8,945 nt of DNA. It comes from an uncultured Eubacteriales bacterium. Its GTDB lineage: Bacteria; Bacillota; Clostridia; Christensenellales; UBA1242. Positions 1 to 6,533 of the stretch are shown one piece after another. The notes beneath the pieces are model-generated. The model worked only from the letters and a program-made list of their open reading frames with translations, did not search any database and was not told the origin of the DNA. A program made the position numbers and the translations under genes. The DNA lies in the NCBI GenBank assembly GCA_902796285.1, contig CADBOH010000102.1, forward strand, positions 1-8,945, written 5' to 3'. Position 1 is the stretch's first letter, and each line of letters begins with the position of its first letter.

Positions 1-1
1 G

Positions 2-259
2 ATAACTGCAATTTCAAACTGTTATTTCGAAAACTCAATCCTTTACTTAACAGATAACGCCTGCCAGTTTTCGGTAACAATCTTTGATAAAATTGGAAAT
101 GTTTTTAATCCTGAAATTATCAATCCATCTGCAAATAATGGCGCAATAATCCAAAGAGAAATGACTTCATTCCTGCTTGTAAGCAATAGCGGCTGCGTTA
201 TAACAATCGAGTATCCTGAGATAAATTTAAATTTTGTAATAATAGCAACCAAAGCATAA
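2..259 (+). CDS. 3' end of an unidentified protein gene (5' truncated by window edge)
   Basis: One plus-strand frame is open from base 2 to a TAA at 257-259, giving the last 85 residues of a protein that begins outside the window. I do not recognise the family. The visible part is rich in Ile, Asn, Thr, Val and Phe, with alternating hydrophobic and polar residues that suggest beta strands. It has two Cys and no obvious transmembrane helix or catalytic motif, and it ends in FVIIATKA. The stop codon touches the A-run of the terminator at 259-288, as expected for a genuine gene end. A minus-strand reading of the same stretch (43-297) would have to run through that terminator and overlap the end of dacF, so it is less credible. 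The reading frame is fairly secure; the function is unknown. Confidence 0.7.
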   Translation: MTAISNCYFENSILYLTDNACQFSVTIFDKIGNVFNPEIINPSANNGAIIQREMTSFLLVSNSGCVITIEYPEINLNFVIIATKA

Positions 260-288
260 AAAAACCTGCGAGAAATCACAGGTTTTTT
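259..288. terminator. bidirectional intrinsic terminator
   Basis: AAAAAACCTG at 259-268 is perfectly complementary to CAGGTTTTTT at 279-288, with a 10-base loop. On the plus strand it ends in T6, and on the minus strand the A-run at 258-264 becomes T7. It lies between the convergent ends of the truncated plus-strand gene and the minus-strand dacF-like gene, so it probably serves both. Confidence 0.85.
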
Positions 289-290
289 AG

Positions 291-1442
291 TTACCACGAT
301 ACAATAACTTTATCTATGCAATCTTTAAGAGAAAGCTTTTCGATATTTTCCTTGACAATTAAATCTATTTGTTTAATCACGTTGCCATCCTTGGAAATAA
401 TTGCTTTGCCGACTACGTCACCAACTTTTGTTGGAGCCTTAACGCTGTCTGGATTTTCAAAACTTAATTCATAGGTTGAATTATCCCCCTTTTTAACTAC
501 TGCTGAAAACCCTTCGCTTGCAAATAAATCAACACTTTCACTCTTCCCTTTAAAAACTGGCAAATTCATAACTGACTTGCTTACATCTAGGATTACCTCA
601 TTTGTATAGTTTGCAAAACCATAATTGAAAAGTTTTGAGCACTCATTAAATCTTGTCTGGCTGTTACCAGCACCGATAATAACAGAAATGAGTCTCATAC
701 CATTTCTCATAGCAGACGCTGATAAGCAACATCCTGCTTCATTTGTAGAGCCAGTTTTGCCGCCATCGCATCCATCATAGTATTTTATAAGCCTATTTGT
801 ATTAACAAGCCCAGTTTTTCTGCCAGATGGATGCACAATTTCATCCATCCAAATAGTGCTATACTTGTGGTAAATATCAAACTCTGTAACTTTTTTAAGC
901 ACAACGGCGCAATCCTTGGCGCATGAATATTGTTCAGGAGCTGGGAGTCCAGTGCAATTTGCATAATGTGTGTTATCCATACCAAGCTCACTAGCTCTTT
1001 CATTCATTTTTGAAACAAATGTTTTTTCATCACCGCTAATATGCTCGGCAAGAGCAACAGAAGCATCATTTGCAGAAGCAATAATAACGCTTTTAAGTAA
1101 ATCCCCAGCGCTGTACTCTACATATGGATCAATAAAAACTTGACTGCCACCCATACCGGAAGCATTTTCAGAAGTTGTTATCATAGTCTCTTCTGTTAAA
1201 TTACCATTTTCTATCTCTTCTAGCGTGAGAAGTATCGTCATCATTTTTACCATACTTGCAATAGGCAAATGGTCTTGGCTATTCTTCTCAAACAGCACTT
1301 CTCCTGAAGCATAATCAACAAGGCATGCGCTTTTGCTTGTTAAATCAAGTTCTCCTTCCGCATTTGCAAAAATAACCGTGCTTCCACAAAATGTAGTAGC
1401 AAGTATAACAAACATCATACAAAATATAAAAAATCTTTTCAT
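291..1442 (-). CDS. dacF: D-alanyl-D-alanine carboxypeptidase, DacF/PBP5-like
   Basis: This is a 383-residue class C low-molecular-weight penicillin-binding protein (peptidase family S11). The family trims the terminal D-Ala from peptidoglycan stem peptides outside the membrane. A signal peptide spans residues 1-28, with likely cleavage after ANA. The three active-site motifs are present in order and at normal spacing: SMVK with Ser63 and Lys66, SAN at 123-125, and KTG at 229-231 within GGKTGSTNEAG. The region after about residue 290 fits the PBP5 C-terminal beta domain, and the last 20 residues could form the usual amphipathic membrane anchor ending in Trp. The start is supported by AAGGAGAT seven bases upstream of ATG. 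It lies 59 bases downstream of the spoIIM-like gene on the same strand. In Bacillus, dacF is a forespore-expressed gene near spoIIM and the spoIIA operon. The family call is firm; DacF rather than a vegetative DacA is inferred from the neighbour. Confidence 0.9.
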   Translation of the reverse strand: MKRFFIFCMMFVILATTFCGSTVIFANAEGELDLTSKSACLVDYASGEVLFEKNSQDHLPIASMVKMMTILLTLEEIENGNLTEETMITTSENASGMGGSQVFIDPYVEYSAGDLLKSVIIASANDASVALAEHISGDEKTFVSKMNERASELGMDNTHYANCTGLPAPEQYSCAKDCAVVLKKVTEFDIYHKYSTIWMDEIVHPSGRKTGLVNTNRLIKYYDGCDGGKTGSTNEAGCCLSASAMRNGMRLISVIIGAGNSQTRFNECSKLFNYGFANYTNEVILDVSKSVMNLPVFKGKSESVDLFASEGFSAVVKKGDNSTYELSFENPDSVKAPTKVGDVVGKAIISKDGNVIKQIDLIVKENIEKLSLKDCIDKVIVSW

Positions 1443-1501
1443 AAAAAGAATCTCCTTTTCATGAATAGTTTTTTCAAATTAAAGATTTTTATTCTTTGTT
1501 T

Positions 1502-2116
1502 TTAAATTATCAAAATTATCTTTGCGTTAAATATCAAAAGCAAAATAGATTCCACAACGCATAGCGCAAAAAGAATTATAAGCGCACTTAAACATATAAG
1601 CATTTTTTGGTTTTTTATTCTACTTCCCCCAAAGCATTTATAATCCTTAGTTGTTTTGCAAAGCAAGATATAAAAAACTGCAAGCGTAAATAATACCAAA
1701 AGTTGACAAGGCAGAGCAATTAACATTGATAAAATCGCCCCTGAAAAGCCGTGCAAAATGATAATAAGGCAAGTATTCAATCCAAGCAAATAGCTTCTAT
1801 ACCCTAGTATAATTACAGCTAACGGAAACAAATATGAAATATAAGACGCGCCAAATAATATCAAGTAAATAAAAAGCACTGATAAAAATCTTGTAAAAAT
1901 TGTTGATGTTAATCCACCCGTCTTAACATCAATAATTCCAAGCCCATTTGCCGTTCCCCAGTTACTGTGAGTTTTTATTGCAATAATAATCCCAGTTATT
2001 AGTGATACAAGCATTACTATAAGCAATACAATTGCCCTTATTTTACATTCTTTTATGCTTTCAAAAGCAAAATCCTTACACTGTTTAAACGTAAAATTTT
2101 TGTTCTTTTTTGTCAT
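1502..2116 (-). CDS. spoIIM: stage II sporulation protein M-like integral membrane protein
   Basis: This 204-residue membrane protein has a short basic cytoplasmic N-terminus (about 1-27) and about five hydrophobic segments, near 28-48, 78-102, 110-125, 126-152 and 170-204. Length and topology match SpoIIM (DUF95 family). SpoIIM works with SpoIID and SpoIIP in septal peptidoglycan remodelling during engulfment of the forespore. The stretch HGFSGAILSMLIALPCQLLV follows the family pattern as I remember it: Gly, a small residue, Gly, a hydrophobic run, then Leu-Pro. The C-terminal segment contains the usual membrane-embedded Glu (VVESILLL). There is no purine-rich SD before the ATG at 2116. A sigma-E-like promoter would place the transcript start almost on this ATG, so translation may be leaderless. 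The downstream dacF-like gene supports the sporulation reading. A different DUF95 membrane protein is the main alternative. Confidence 0.72.
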   Translation of the reverse strand: MTKKNKNFTFKQCKDFAFESIKECKIRAIVLLIVMLVSLITGIIIAIKTHSNWGTANGLGIIDVKTGGLTSTIFTRFLSVLFIYLILFGASYISYLFPLAVIILGYRSYLLGLNTCLIIILHGFSGAILSMLIALPCQLLVLFTLAVFYILLCKTTKDYKCFGGSRIKNQKMLICLSALIILFALCVVESILLLIFNAKIILII

Positions 2117-2122
2117 ATTGTA

Positions 2123-2151
2123 TTTTTATGACCATAGCACAAACAATATGC
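2123..2151 (-). promoter_or_regulatory. possible sigma-E-type promoter for spoIIM-like gene
   Basis: Read on the minus strand, GCATATT (2145-2151) matches the Bacillus sigma-E -35 consensus kmATATT. After a 14-base spacer comes CATAAAAA (2123-2130), close to the -10 consensus CATACAMT. Known sigma-E genes include spoIIM in Bacillus, which supports the idea. The -10 ends only six bases before the ATG, so the message would be essentially leaderless, and chance matches are common in AT-rich DNA. This is therefore tentative. Confidence 0.4.
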
Positions 2152-2154
2152 AAT

Positions 2155-2175
2155 AAAAAAAGCGGTTATACCCGC
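2155..2175 (-). terminator. short intrinsic terminator overlapping cmk stop codon
   Basis: On the minus strand, GCGG and CCGC (2172-2175 and 2162-2165) flank a six-base loop that contains the cmk TAA stop, and a T7 run (2161-2155) follows directly. The stem is only four base pairs but all G-C. It separates the mscS-cmk operon from the spoIIM-dacF pair; readthrough is possible. Confidence 0.55.
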
Positions 2176-2834
2176 CCTAATTTTTTGTTAATAATTTCTA
2201 TTGCTTTATCTATCGTGCCTTCGACTGTTAAATCGCCGTTATCAAGAATAACACTATCCTTTGCTGGAACTAAAGGGGCAACCGCGCGATGCTCATCACG
2301 ATAATCGCGCTCTTTGATATCCTTTAAAATTTGTTCAAATGTAACATTATCTTTATCCTTCATTTCTAAATATCTTCTCATTGCACGTTTTTCAGCACTT
2401 GCAGTCAAAAATATTTTAATCTGCGCATCTGGCAATACATTTGTAGCTATGTCGCGCCCCTCCATAACGCAGTTATTGTTTTTTGCAAAATCTCTTTGCA
2501 GGTCAACAACCTTGTTTCTAAGCTGCTGATATGGAGAAATCTCAGATGAGAGAACAGAAATCTCTTCTTCTCTCAAATGTGGTGTGTAATCCTTTCCATT
2601 AACAAAAACATGCTGCTCATCATTAATAAATTCAACGGATATCTTGATATCTTTTATAAACTCATTAATTTTATCATTGTCGACGCCCTTATAGCCACTC
2701 TCTCTGTAAGCACATGCCATGCCTCTATAAAGCGCTCCTGTGTTTAAAACTCTAAATTTCAGTCTCTCAGCAATCCCTTTTGCAAGCACACTTTTGCCAC
2801 TTCCAGCATGGCCATCAATCGCAACGTTTATCAT
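2166..2834 (-). CDS. cmk: cytidylate kinase
   Basis: CMP/dCMP kinase phosphorylates CMP or dCMP to the diphosphate with ATP in the cytoplasm, feeding CTP and dCTP pools. The protein has 222 residues, normal for the family. Walker A GHAGSGKS lies at 8-15, and the NMP-binding segment NTGALYRG at 31-38 corresponds to the usual DTGAMYR. The CMP-binding motif GRDIATNVLPDA is at 126-137, and the LID Arg/Asp motif RDYRDEHR at 176-183 is followed by APL at 186-188. All key residues expected for activity appear present. The ATG has GAGGTG four bases upstream. It starts eight bases after the TGA of the preceding gene, so the SD overlaps that stop and the two genes are probably translationally coupled. 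It is the last gene of the mscS operon, and its stop lies inside the terminator loop. Confidence 0.96.
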   Translation of the reverse strand: MINVAIDGHAGSGKSVLAKGIAERLKFRVLNTGALYRGMACAYRESGYKGVDNDKINEFIKDIKISVEFINDEQHVFVNGKDYTPHLREEEISVLSSEISPYQQLRNKVVDLQRDFAKNNNCVMEGRDIATNVLPDAQIKIFLTASAEKRAMRRYLEMKDKDNVTFEQILKDIKERDYRDEHRAVAPLVPAKDSVILDNGDLTVEGTIDKAIEIINKKLGRV

Positions 2835-2842
2835 AAAACACC

Positions 2843-3223
2843 TCAGTTTTCAAACAATTGTTCAAATATCTCTTTTGCAGTATTTATCGCTTTATAAAGA
2901 GTTTTTGTCACAATTCTCTTTATGTTATCATCCTCAAGCCCCAAAATTGAGCCGGCTGCCATAACTACTTCATTTAGCGCCTTAATCAGTTCCATATTGT
3001 TGGGATAATCGTAATCATTAACACCTTCGGCGTTTTCGCCAAACTCTTCTTCAACTTCTAAAAAAGTATCGTTTTTAAGCGTTTTAACGAGGCTCTGCCC
3101 CTCTTTACTATATTTTTGACACAATTCCACATCCCCATCGTTTAATGCCATCTCGCTCTTTAAAAAACAATTTGCAGCATGCGATGTTGTTTCAATAAGT
3201 TCACTCATCAATCCAAGATTCAT
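2843..3223 (-). CDS. uncharacterised 126-residue acidic helical protein
   Basis: I do not recognise this protein. It is acidic and predicted mostly helical, with no signal peptide and no membrane segment, so it is probably cytoplasmic. An N-terminal helical half (about 1-52) is followed by an acidic, Asn/Gly/Tyr-containing linker (about 53-75) and a second helical region (about 76-124). Two short helix-rich halves around an acidic hinge suggest a protein-protein interaction module, but no motif proves this. Its ATG lies two bases after the mscS stop, with AGAGGAG inside the end of mscS as its ribosome site. It ends eight bases before cmk. The tight spacing on both sides makes it a real, co-translated gene. 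A role linked to either neighbour is inference only. Confidence 0.85.
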   Translation of the reverse strand: MNLGLMSELIETTSHAANCFLKSEMALNDGDVELCQKYSKEGQSLVKTLKNDTFLEVEEEFGENAEGVNDYDYPNNMELIKALNEVVMAAGSILGLEDDNIKRIVTKTLYKAINTAKEIFEQLFEN

Positions 3224-3225
3224 TT

Positions 3226-4293
3226 TTAGTTCTCCTCTTTCTTTGTATTATCAGCTTTTTGCTCTTCTTTATTAACTTTTTTCGCTTGTAAGGCCATTTC
3301 CTTCTGTTTATTCTTTTGGGCACGCTTTTCCTGGGACTCGGCTTTTCTTTTTGCCCTTTGTTTTTTTCTTTCTTCAATTACCTCTGCTATATCCATATTT
3401 TCAAGATCATAATCGACCTTCTTTTTTCTCTTTTTCTCAACACGTTCAGGAAGTCCACTGCCATTGACAGGCAAAACAACTTCATCTTTTCTTTCGCGAT
3501 ATTCAATTTGTTTATATGGAATTTTGATATTATTTCTTTTGAGTTCATTATAAATCAATTCAATATTATCAAAATAAACATCCCAATAATCTTCCGTATC
3601 GCACCAAAATCTTGCGGTAAGCTCAATTGAACTTTCCTTCATTGCAGACAATCTGCAAGTTGGTGCTGGGTCAAGCAAAACTCGTCCGTCGCTCAATACT
3701 GCATCAACAACAACTTTCTTTGCAACTTCAATGTCAGTTTCATACGCCACATCAAACGTTAGTTGTACCCTTCTTGTTGAATTTGCTGTAACATTTGTAA
3801 CAGAGCTATTTACAATTGTTGAGTTTGGAAGAGTTATTTTTTTGTTGTCTGGAGTTTGAAGCGTTACAAATAAGAAGTTTATTTCAATTATGCTTCCTTC
3901 AACACCATTGACAACAATGTAATCACCCTTTTTAAACATTTTGTTTGAAATAATAACAAGGCCGTTGGCAACATTTGAAATGATTGTTTGAAGTGCAAGA
4001 CCAACAGCAAGAACAGATGCACTAAGGGCAGTTAACACACCATTAATATTCACCCCGATTATGCTAAGTAAAATCAAAATTAAAACGAGGTACAAAACGA
4101 ATTTTAAAAGCACCAAAAAGAATCCTGCTGCTATTTTTTCAACCTTGGATCGATTAACGATTCTTTTAAGAAGATTTAGCGTGAGTTTTATTACTATAAT
4201 TCCTATCAAGAGGACTGCAAAAAACAATACAATATTCCATACATTGTTTGTAAAAAAGTTGACTATGTCATCCCAAAGTTTACCCCAATCCAT
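3226..4293 (-). CDS. mscS: MscS-family mechanosensitive ion channel with long charged C-terminal tail
   Basis: MscS channels open on membrane tension and release solutes during osmotic downshock, protecting the cell from lysis. Three hydrophobic segments lie at about 20-40, 58-80 and 84-115. The third is the pore helix and carries the family signature SASVLAVGLALQTIISNVANG, followed by the beta domain (FKKGDYI at 120-126) and an alpha/beta domain ending in IPYKQIEYRE at 258-267. That core matches ordinary MscS length. Beyond about residue 283 comes a 70-residue tail very rich in Lys, Glu, Arg and Gln, probably a helix or coiled coil; this is unusual. The start has AAAGGAG five bases upstream of ATG. 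It is the first gene of the operon mscS, 126-residue gene, cmk, and is transcribed from the promoter at 4317-4345. Confidence 0.94.
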   Translation of the reverse strand: MDWGKLWDDIVNFFTNNVWNIVLFFAVLLIGIIVIKLTLNLLKRIVNRSKVEKIAAGFFLVLLKFVLYLVLILILLSIIGVNINGVLTALSASVLAVGLALQTIISNVANGLVIISNKMFKKGDYIVVNGVEGSIIEINFLFVTLQTPDNKKITLPNSTIVNSSVTNVTANSTRRVQLTFDVAYETDIEVAKKVVVDAVLSDGRVLLDPAPTCRLSAMKESSIELTARFWCDTEDYWDVYFDNIELIYNELKRNNIKIPYKQIEYRERKDEVVLPVNGSGLPERVEKKRKKKVDYDLENMDIAEVIEERKKQRAKRKAESQEKRAQKNKQKEMALQAKKVNKEEQKADNTKKEEN

Positions 4294-4316
4294 AAAGACT
4301 CCTTTAACTATGTTAA

Positions 4317-4345
4317 ATTTTAACTATTTTAATAATTTTTGTCAA
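4317..4345 (-). promoter_or_regulatory. sigma-A promoter of the mscS-cmk operon
   Basis: On the minus strand a perfect -35 TTGACA (4340-4345), a 17-base spacer and a -10 TAAAAT (4317-4322, five of six) lie upstream of the mscS ATG at 4293. A nine-base direct repeat, TTTAACTAT on the plus strand at 4303-4311 and 4319-4327, overlaps the -10 and start region with 16-base spacing and could be an operator. Confidence 0.85.
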
Positions 4346-4358
4346 CAAAAAATGACTC

Positions 4359-4387
4359 TTGAATTGATAATTAAAGTATGATATACT
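4359..4387 (+). promoter_or_regulatory. extended -10 sigma-A promoter of the metalloprotease operon
   Basis: TTGAAT (4359-4364), a 17-base spacer and TATACT (4382-4387) form the promoter, with an extended -10 TG at 4379-4380. Transcription should begin near 4394, giving a leader of about 29 bases to the ATG at 4423. Its -35 lies 13 bases from the -35 of the divergent mscS promoter, so polymerase binding at the two is likely to interfere. Confidence 0.8.
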
Positions 4388-4409
4388 AATATAGAAATCT
4401 CATGACAAA

Positions 4410-4415
4410 AAAGGA
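4410..4415 (+). promoter_or_regulatory. ribosome binding site deciding the metalloprotease start
   Basis: AAAGGA lies seven bases upstream of the ATG at 4423. The earlier in-frame ATG at 4402 has no SD and sits about eight bases after the predicted transcription start, so 4423 is preferred. Confidence 0.8.
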
Positions 4416-4422
4416 CTTTATA

Positions 4423-6078
4423 ATGAAAGAACAAAATAAAAATGAGCAAGAAAACAAAAAAATAAAATCATCATCTAGTAAACTTAAAAAGGTGCTAAAA
4501 ACTGTTGCTATTACAGCAACTGTTATTGCTATTGCAGCAACCGCTTTTGGTGTTGCGGGATCAATAACAAATAATAAAATGAATAAAGAAAATTTGGTTG
4601 CAATTAACCAAATCACACAAACACTTAATTATAACTCAGAGTCAATTGCAAAATCAACGATAGAAACGTTTAAAAAAGATAGTTACAATAGAAATTATTT
4701 GTCAAACTCTCAATATTTTGATACTAGCAACTTCAATATAAGCCCAGATTTTTTTCATTTTCCATACAAAGATGAGTTTAGAGGTTCTAACGTTTTTTAT
4801 CACCTCACTGAATATAAAAATTTATCAATTTATGTTGATCCATCCATACCATATGAACGAAAAGTTATTGTACGCGAAGTAATAACATATTTAAACAATA
4901 TTTTTCACACTATTGACCCCAACATAACTATACAGGAAACAAGCACACTTTTACATGCCCCAACTTGTATCCATGTAAAAGACAATATGTCTTTAAACGA
5001 CCCATCAGATTCAAGAATTGGTGATACTTTTATCGCTTTTGAAGGCGATGACAATTTTAATGACACAGTAAATGTTGAAATATACGTAAATCAACTTGAC
5101 TCATACGGTCACAATGAAGAATACTTTAATGCCGCATATAAAACTGTTGTTATGCACGAGCTCACACATGCTCTTGGCTTTCCACATATTCCAGATCACC
5201 GTGATGACTCTGGCAGATTTGGAAGAGCGGTAAGTTTTAACGAACTTAATCGTCCACTAATGTCAAGAACTATCAATTCAATGCCAAACGATAGATATAG
5301 TGCATACGAAATCGCTGGATTTTTTGGCTTAATAAATTATTACAAGTACACCAACCTTGCTTCAAAAGCCGATAAAAGTGAATATCAACAAAGATTAAAT
5401 GATGATTATAAAAAGTATTTATCTCTTGTTGAATATAGCATTAACCAATCAAAAGGCTATAAACTTGGCATGAAAAGCGAAATAGATGGGCTTGACGCAA
5501 ACCAAATTGTTCAATTAAGTTACGAAGAAAAAGTTGACAAAGATGGCACCTATCAAAAAGCAGAAGTGCTTTTGACACTTAACTCCCCTTATATTGGTTA
5601 TTATGAGAAAATTTTGTTATACGAAGACGGCTCACAAGAATCATATTATGCCCCATACTTTAAAACAAAAGACAGTGATGGCAAATACAAATATTCTCTT
5701 ATGGGGCAAGACCTTAAAAGTTTTGAAAACTGCAATCTTTATGTTTCTGGAAAAGAATCAACTCTTGTGGCTAGCAATTTGACTTATAATGAAGTTAAAA
5801 ATAAAATTAAAGACCTTGATCCAAATTGTGGATACTATGTTGTTGAAGACGGCAACTATGGCAAGGAATATGTTTACACTACACAAAACTTCTGGCAACA
5901 ATTTTTCAATCAACATCAAGATAACATTATCTATTACGATGAGCCACTATTCTCACTTTATCAAACTTCTCCTCGATGGACAATGCAAAACAAGGATGGA
6001 AATAGCATTTCTGCCTCAGAAGTAACAAATGAATTAATCCACGAAAATGATAGTGCTGACGAAAATAATTTTAATTAA
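4423..6078 (+). CDS. membrane-anchored metzincin-like zinc metalloprotease
   Basis: The protein has 551 residues from the preferred start. A Lys-rich cytoplasmic N-terminus (1-24) and one hydrophobic segment (about 25-47) without a clear cleavage site suggest a type II membrane anchor with the rest outside. The zinc-binding motif HELTHALGFPH at 245-255 fits HExxHxxGxxH, the metzincin consensus: His245, His249 and His255 as ligands and Glu246 as general base. A candidate Met-turn, PLMSRT with Met280, follows, then YSAYEIAGFFGLINYY, which resembles the helix after the Met-turn in matrixins. The N-terminal part (about 50-235) and the C-terminal part (about 310-551, rich in Tyr, Asp and Lys) match nothing I recognise. 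There is no obvious Cys-switch. It is first in a two-gene operon, with its own promoter and SD. The protease class is well supported; the substrate is unknown. Autolysis control, surface shedding or a secreted toxin-like role are all untested. Confidence 0.82.
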   Translation: MKEQNKNEQENKKIKSSSSKLKKVLKTVAITATVIAIAATAFGVAGSITNNKMNKENLVAINQITQTLNYNSESIAKSTIETFKKDSYNRNYLSNSQYFDTSNFNISPDFFHFPYKDEFRGSNVFYHLTEYKNLSIYVDPSIPYERKVIVREVITYLNNIFHTIDPNITIQETSTLLHAPTCIHVKDNMSLNDPSDSRIGDTFIAFEGDDNFNDTVNVEIYVNQLDSYGHNEEYFNAAYKTVVMHELTHALGFPHIPDHRDDSGRFGRAVSFNELNRPLMSRTINSMPNDRYSAYEIAGFFGLINYYKYTNLASKADKSEYQQRLNDDYKKYLSLVEYSINQSKGYKLGMKSEIDGLDANQIVQLSYEEKVDKDGTYQKAEVLLTLNSPYIGYYEKILLYEDGSQESYYAPYFKTKDSDGKYKYSLMGQDLKSFENCNLYVSGKESTLVASNLTYNEVKNKIKDLDPNCGYYVVEDGNYGKEYVYTTQNFWQQFFNQHQDNIIYYDEPLFSLYQTSPRWTMQNKDGNSISASEVTNELIHENDSADENNFN

Positions 6079-6082
6079 AGGA
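6077..6082 (+). promoter_or_regulatory. ribosome binding site overlapping the metalloprotease stop
   Basis: AAAGGA overlaps the TAA of the protease gene and lies six bases before the ATG at 6089. It fixes the start of the small downstream gene there rather than at the in-frame ATG at 6047, which would overlap the protease gene and has no SD. Confidence 0.8.
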
Positions 6083-6088
6083 ATTGAT

Positions 6089-6490
6089 ATGAAAAATTTT
6101 AGCAAATATATTTTGATTGCCAGTGATGAAAATGAATTTGACAAATTTAATAATCTACACATGAAAGATGCTTTTGATGTAACTTTTTATCTAAATATCT
6201 TAAACACACAATCAAGTAAAATGCTGCTAGGAATAATTGAAAATAACATCGATTTTCTTGACAGCAAAAATGCGTGCATAGACTTTGAAGTAATAAAAAA
6301 GAAGCTAGCGATAAACCGCAATTTTGTTGTATTAATTGATCCAGAAAAACCGCTTGATGAAAATAACGTAAAGATTGATATAAACTCTCTCAAACTTACA
6401 AAAACTCAAGCAAGTGAATTTTGTAAAGAGATTCACAACAACATATTTGATACCATCTTAAAATTAAAAGACAAAAAGCTTTTATTATAA
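6089..6490 (+). CDS. uncharacterised 133-residue protein, cotranscribed with the metalloprotease
   Basis: I do not recognise this family. The protein is 133 residues long, mixed alpha/beta in appearance, with no signal peptide or membrane segment, so it should be cytoplasmic. It opens with a hydrophobic strand (KYILIAS) followed by an acidic Asn/Asp-rich turn. A second strand, NFVVLIDPEKPL, lies near 82-93, and a Lys-rich helix ends the protein. The start at 6089 is fixed by an SD that overlaps the upstream stop, with a 10-base gap between the genes, so the two are cotranscribed and probably translationally coupled. It ends on the A-run of the terminator at 6489-6519. The pairing suggests a function linked to the protease (regulator, immunity or accessory factor), but this is inference from position only. 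Confidence 0.82.
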   Translation: MKNFSKYILIASDENEFDKFNNLHMKDAFDVTFYLNILNTQSSKMLLGIIENNIDFLDSKNACIDFEVIKKKLAINRNFVVLIDPEKPLDENNVKIDINSLKLTKTQASEFCKEIHNNIFDTILKLKDKKLLL

Positions 6491-6519
6491 AAAAACTGCA
6501 GAGAATCTGCAGTTTTTTT
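6489..6519. terminator. bidirectional terminator, copy 1 of a repeated CTGCAG hairpin
   Basis: AAAAAAACTGCAGA (6489-6502) pairs perfectly over 14 bases with TCTGCAGTTTTTTT (6506-6519) around a GAA loop. It separates the convergent plus-strand operon and the minus-strand 219-residue gene and has T-runs in both directions. The 30 bases 6487-6516 are identical to 7286-7315. Confidence 0.9.
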
Positions 6520-6533
6520 TATAAACTAATATT

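Noticed and set aside
43..297. Minus-strand 84-codon open frame at the left edge
   Set aside because: It would start inside the end of dacF and run through the terminator at 259-288. The plus-strand frame 2-259 ends neatly at that terminator and is more credible.
3316..3630. Plus-strand open frame of 104 codons opposite the mscS tail
   Set aside because: It is the complement of the low-complexity Lys/Glu-rich coding region and has no promoter or SD; Phe/Leu-rich shadows are expected there.
4402..4422. Earlier in-frame ATG for the metalloprotease
   Set aside because: It has no SD and would lie about eight bases after the predicted transcription start; the ATG at 4423 has AAAGGA at proper spacing.
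6047..6088. Earlier in-frame ATG for the 133-residue gene
   Set aside because: It would overlap the protease gene by 32 bases without an SD; the ATG at 6089 has AAAGGA six bases upstream.
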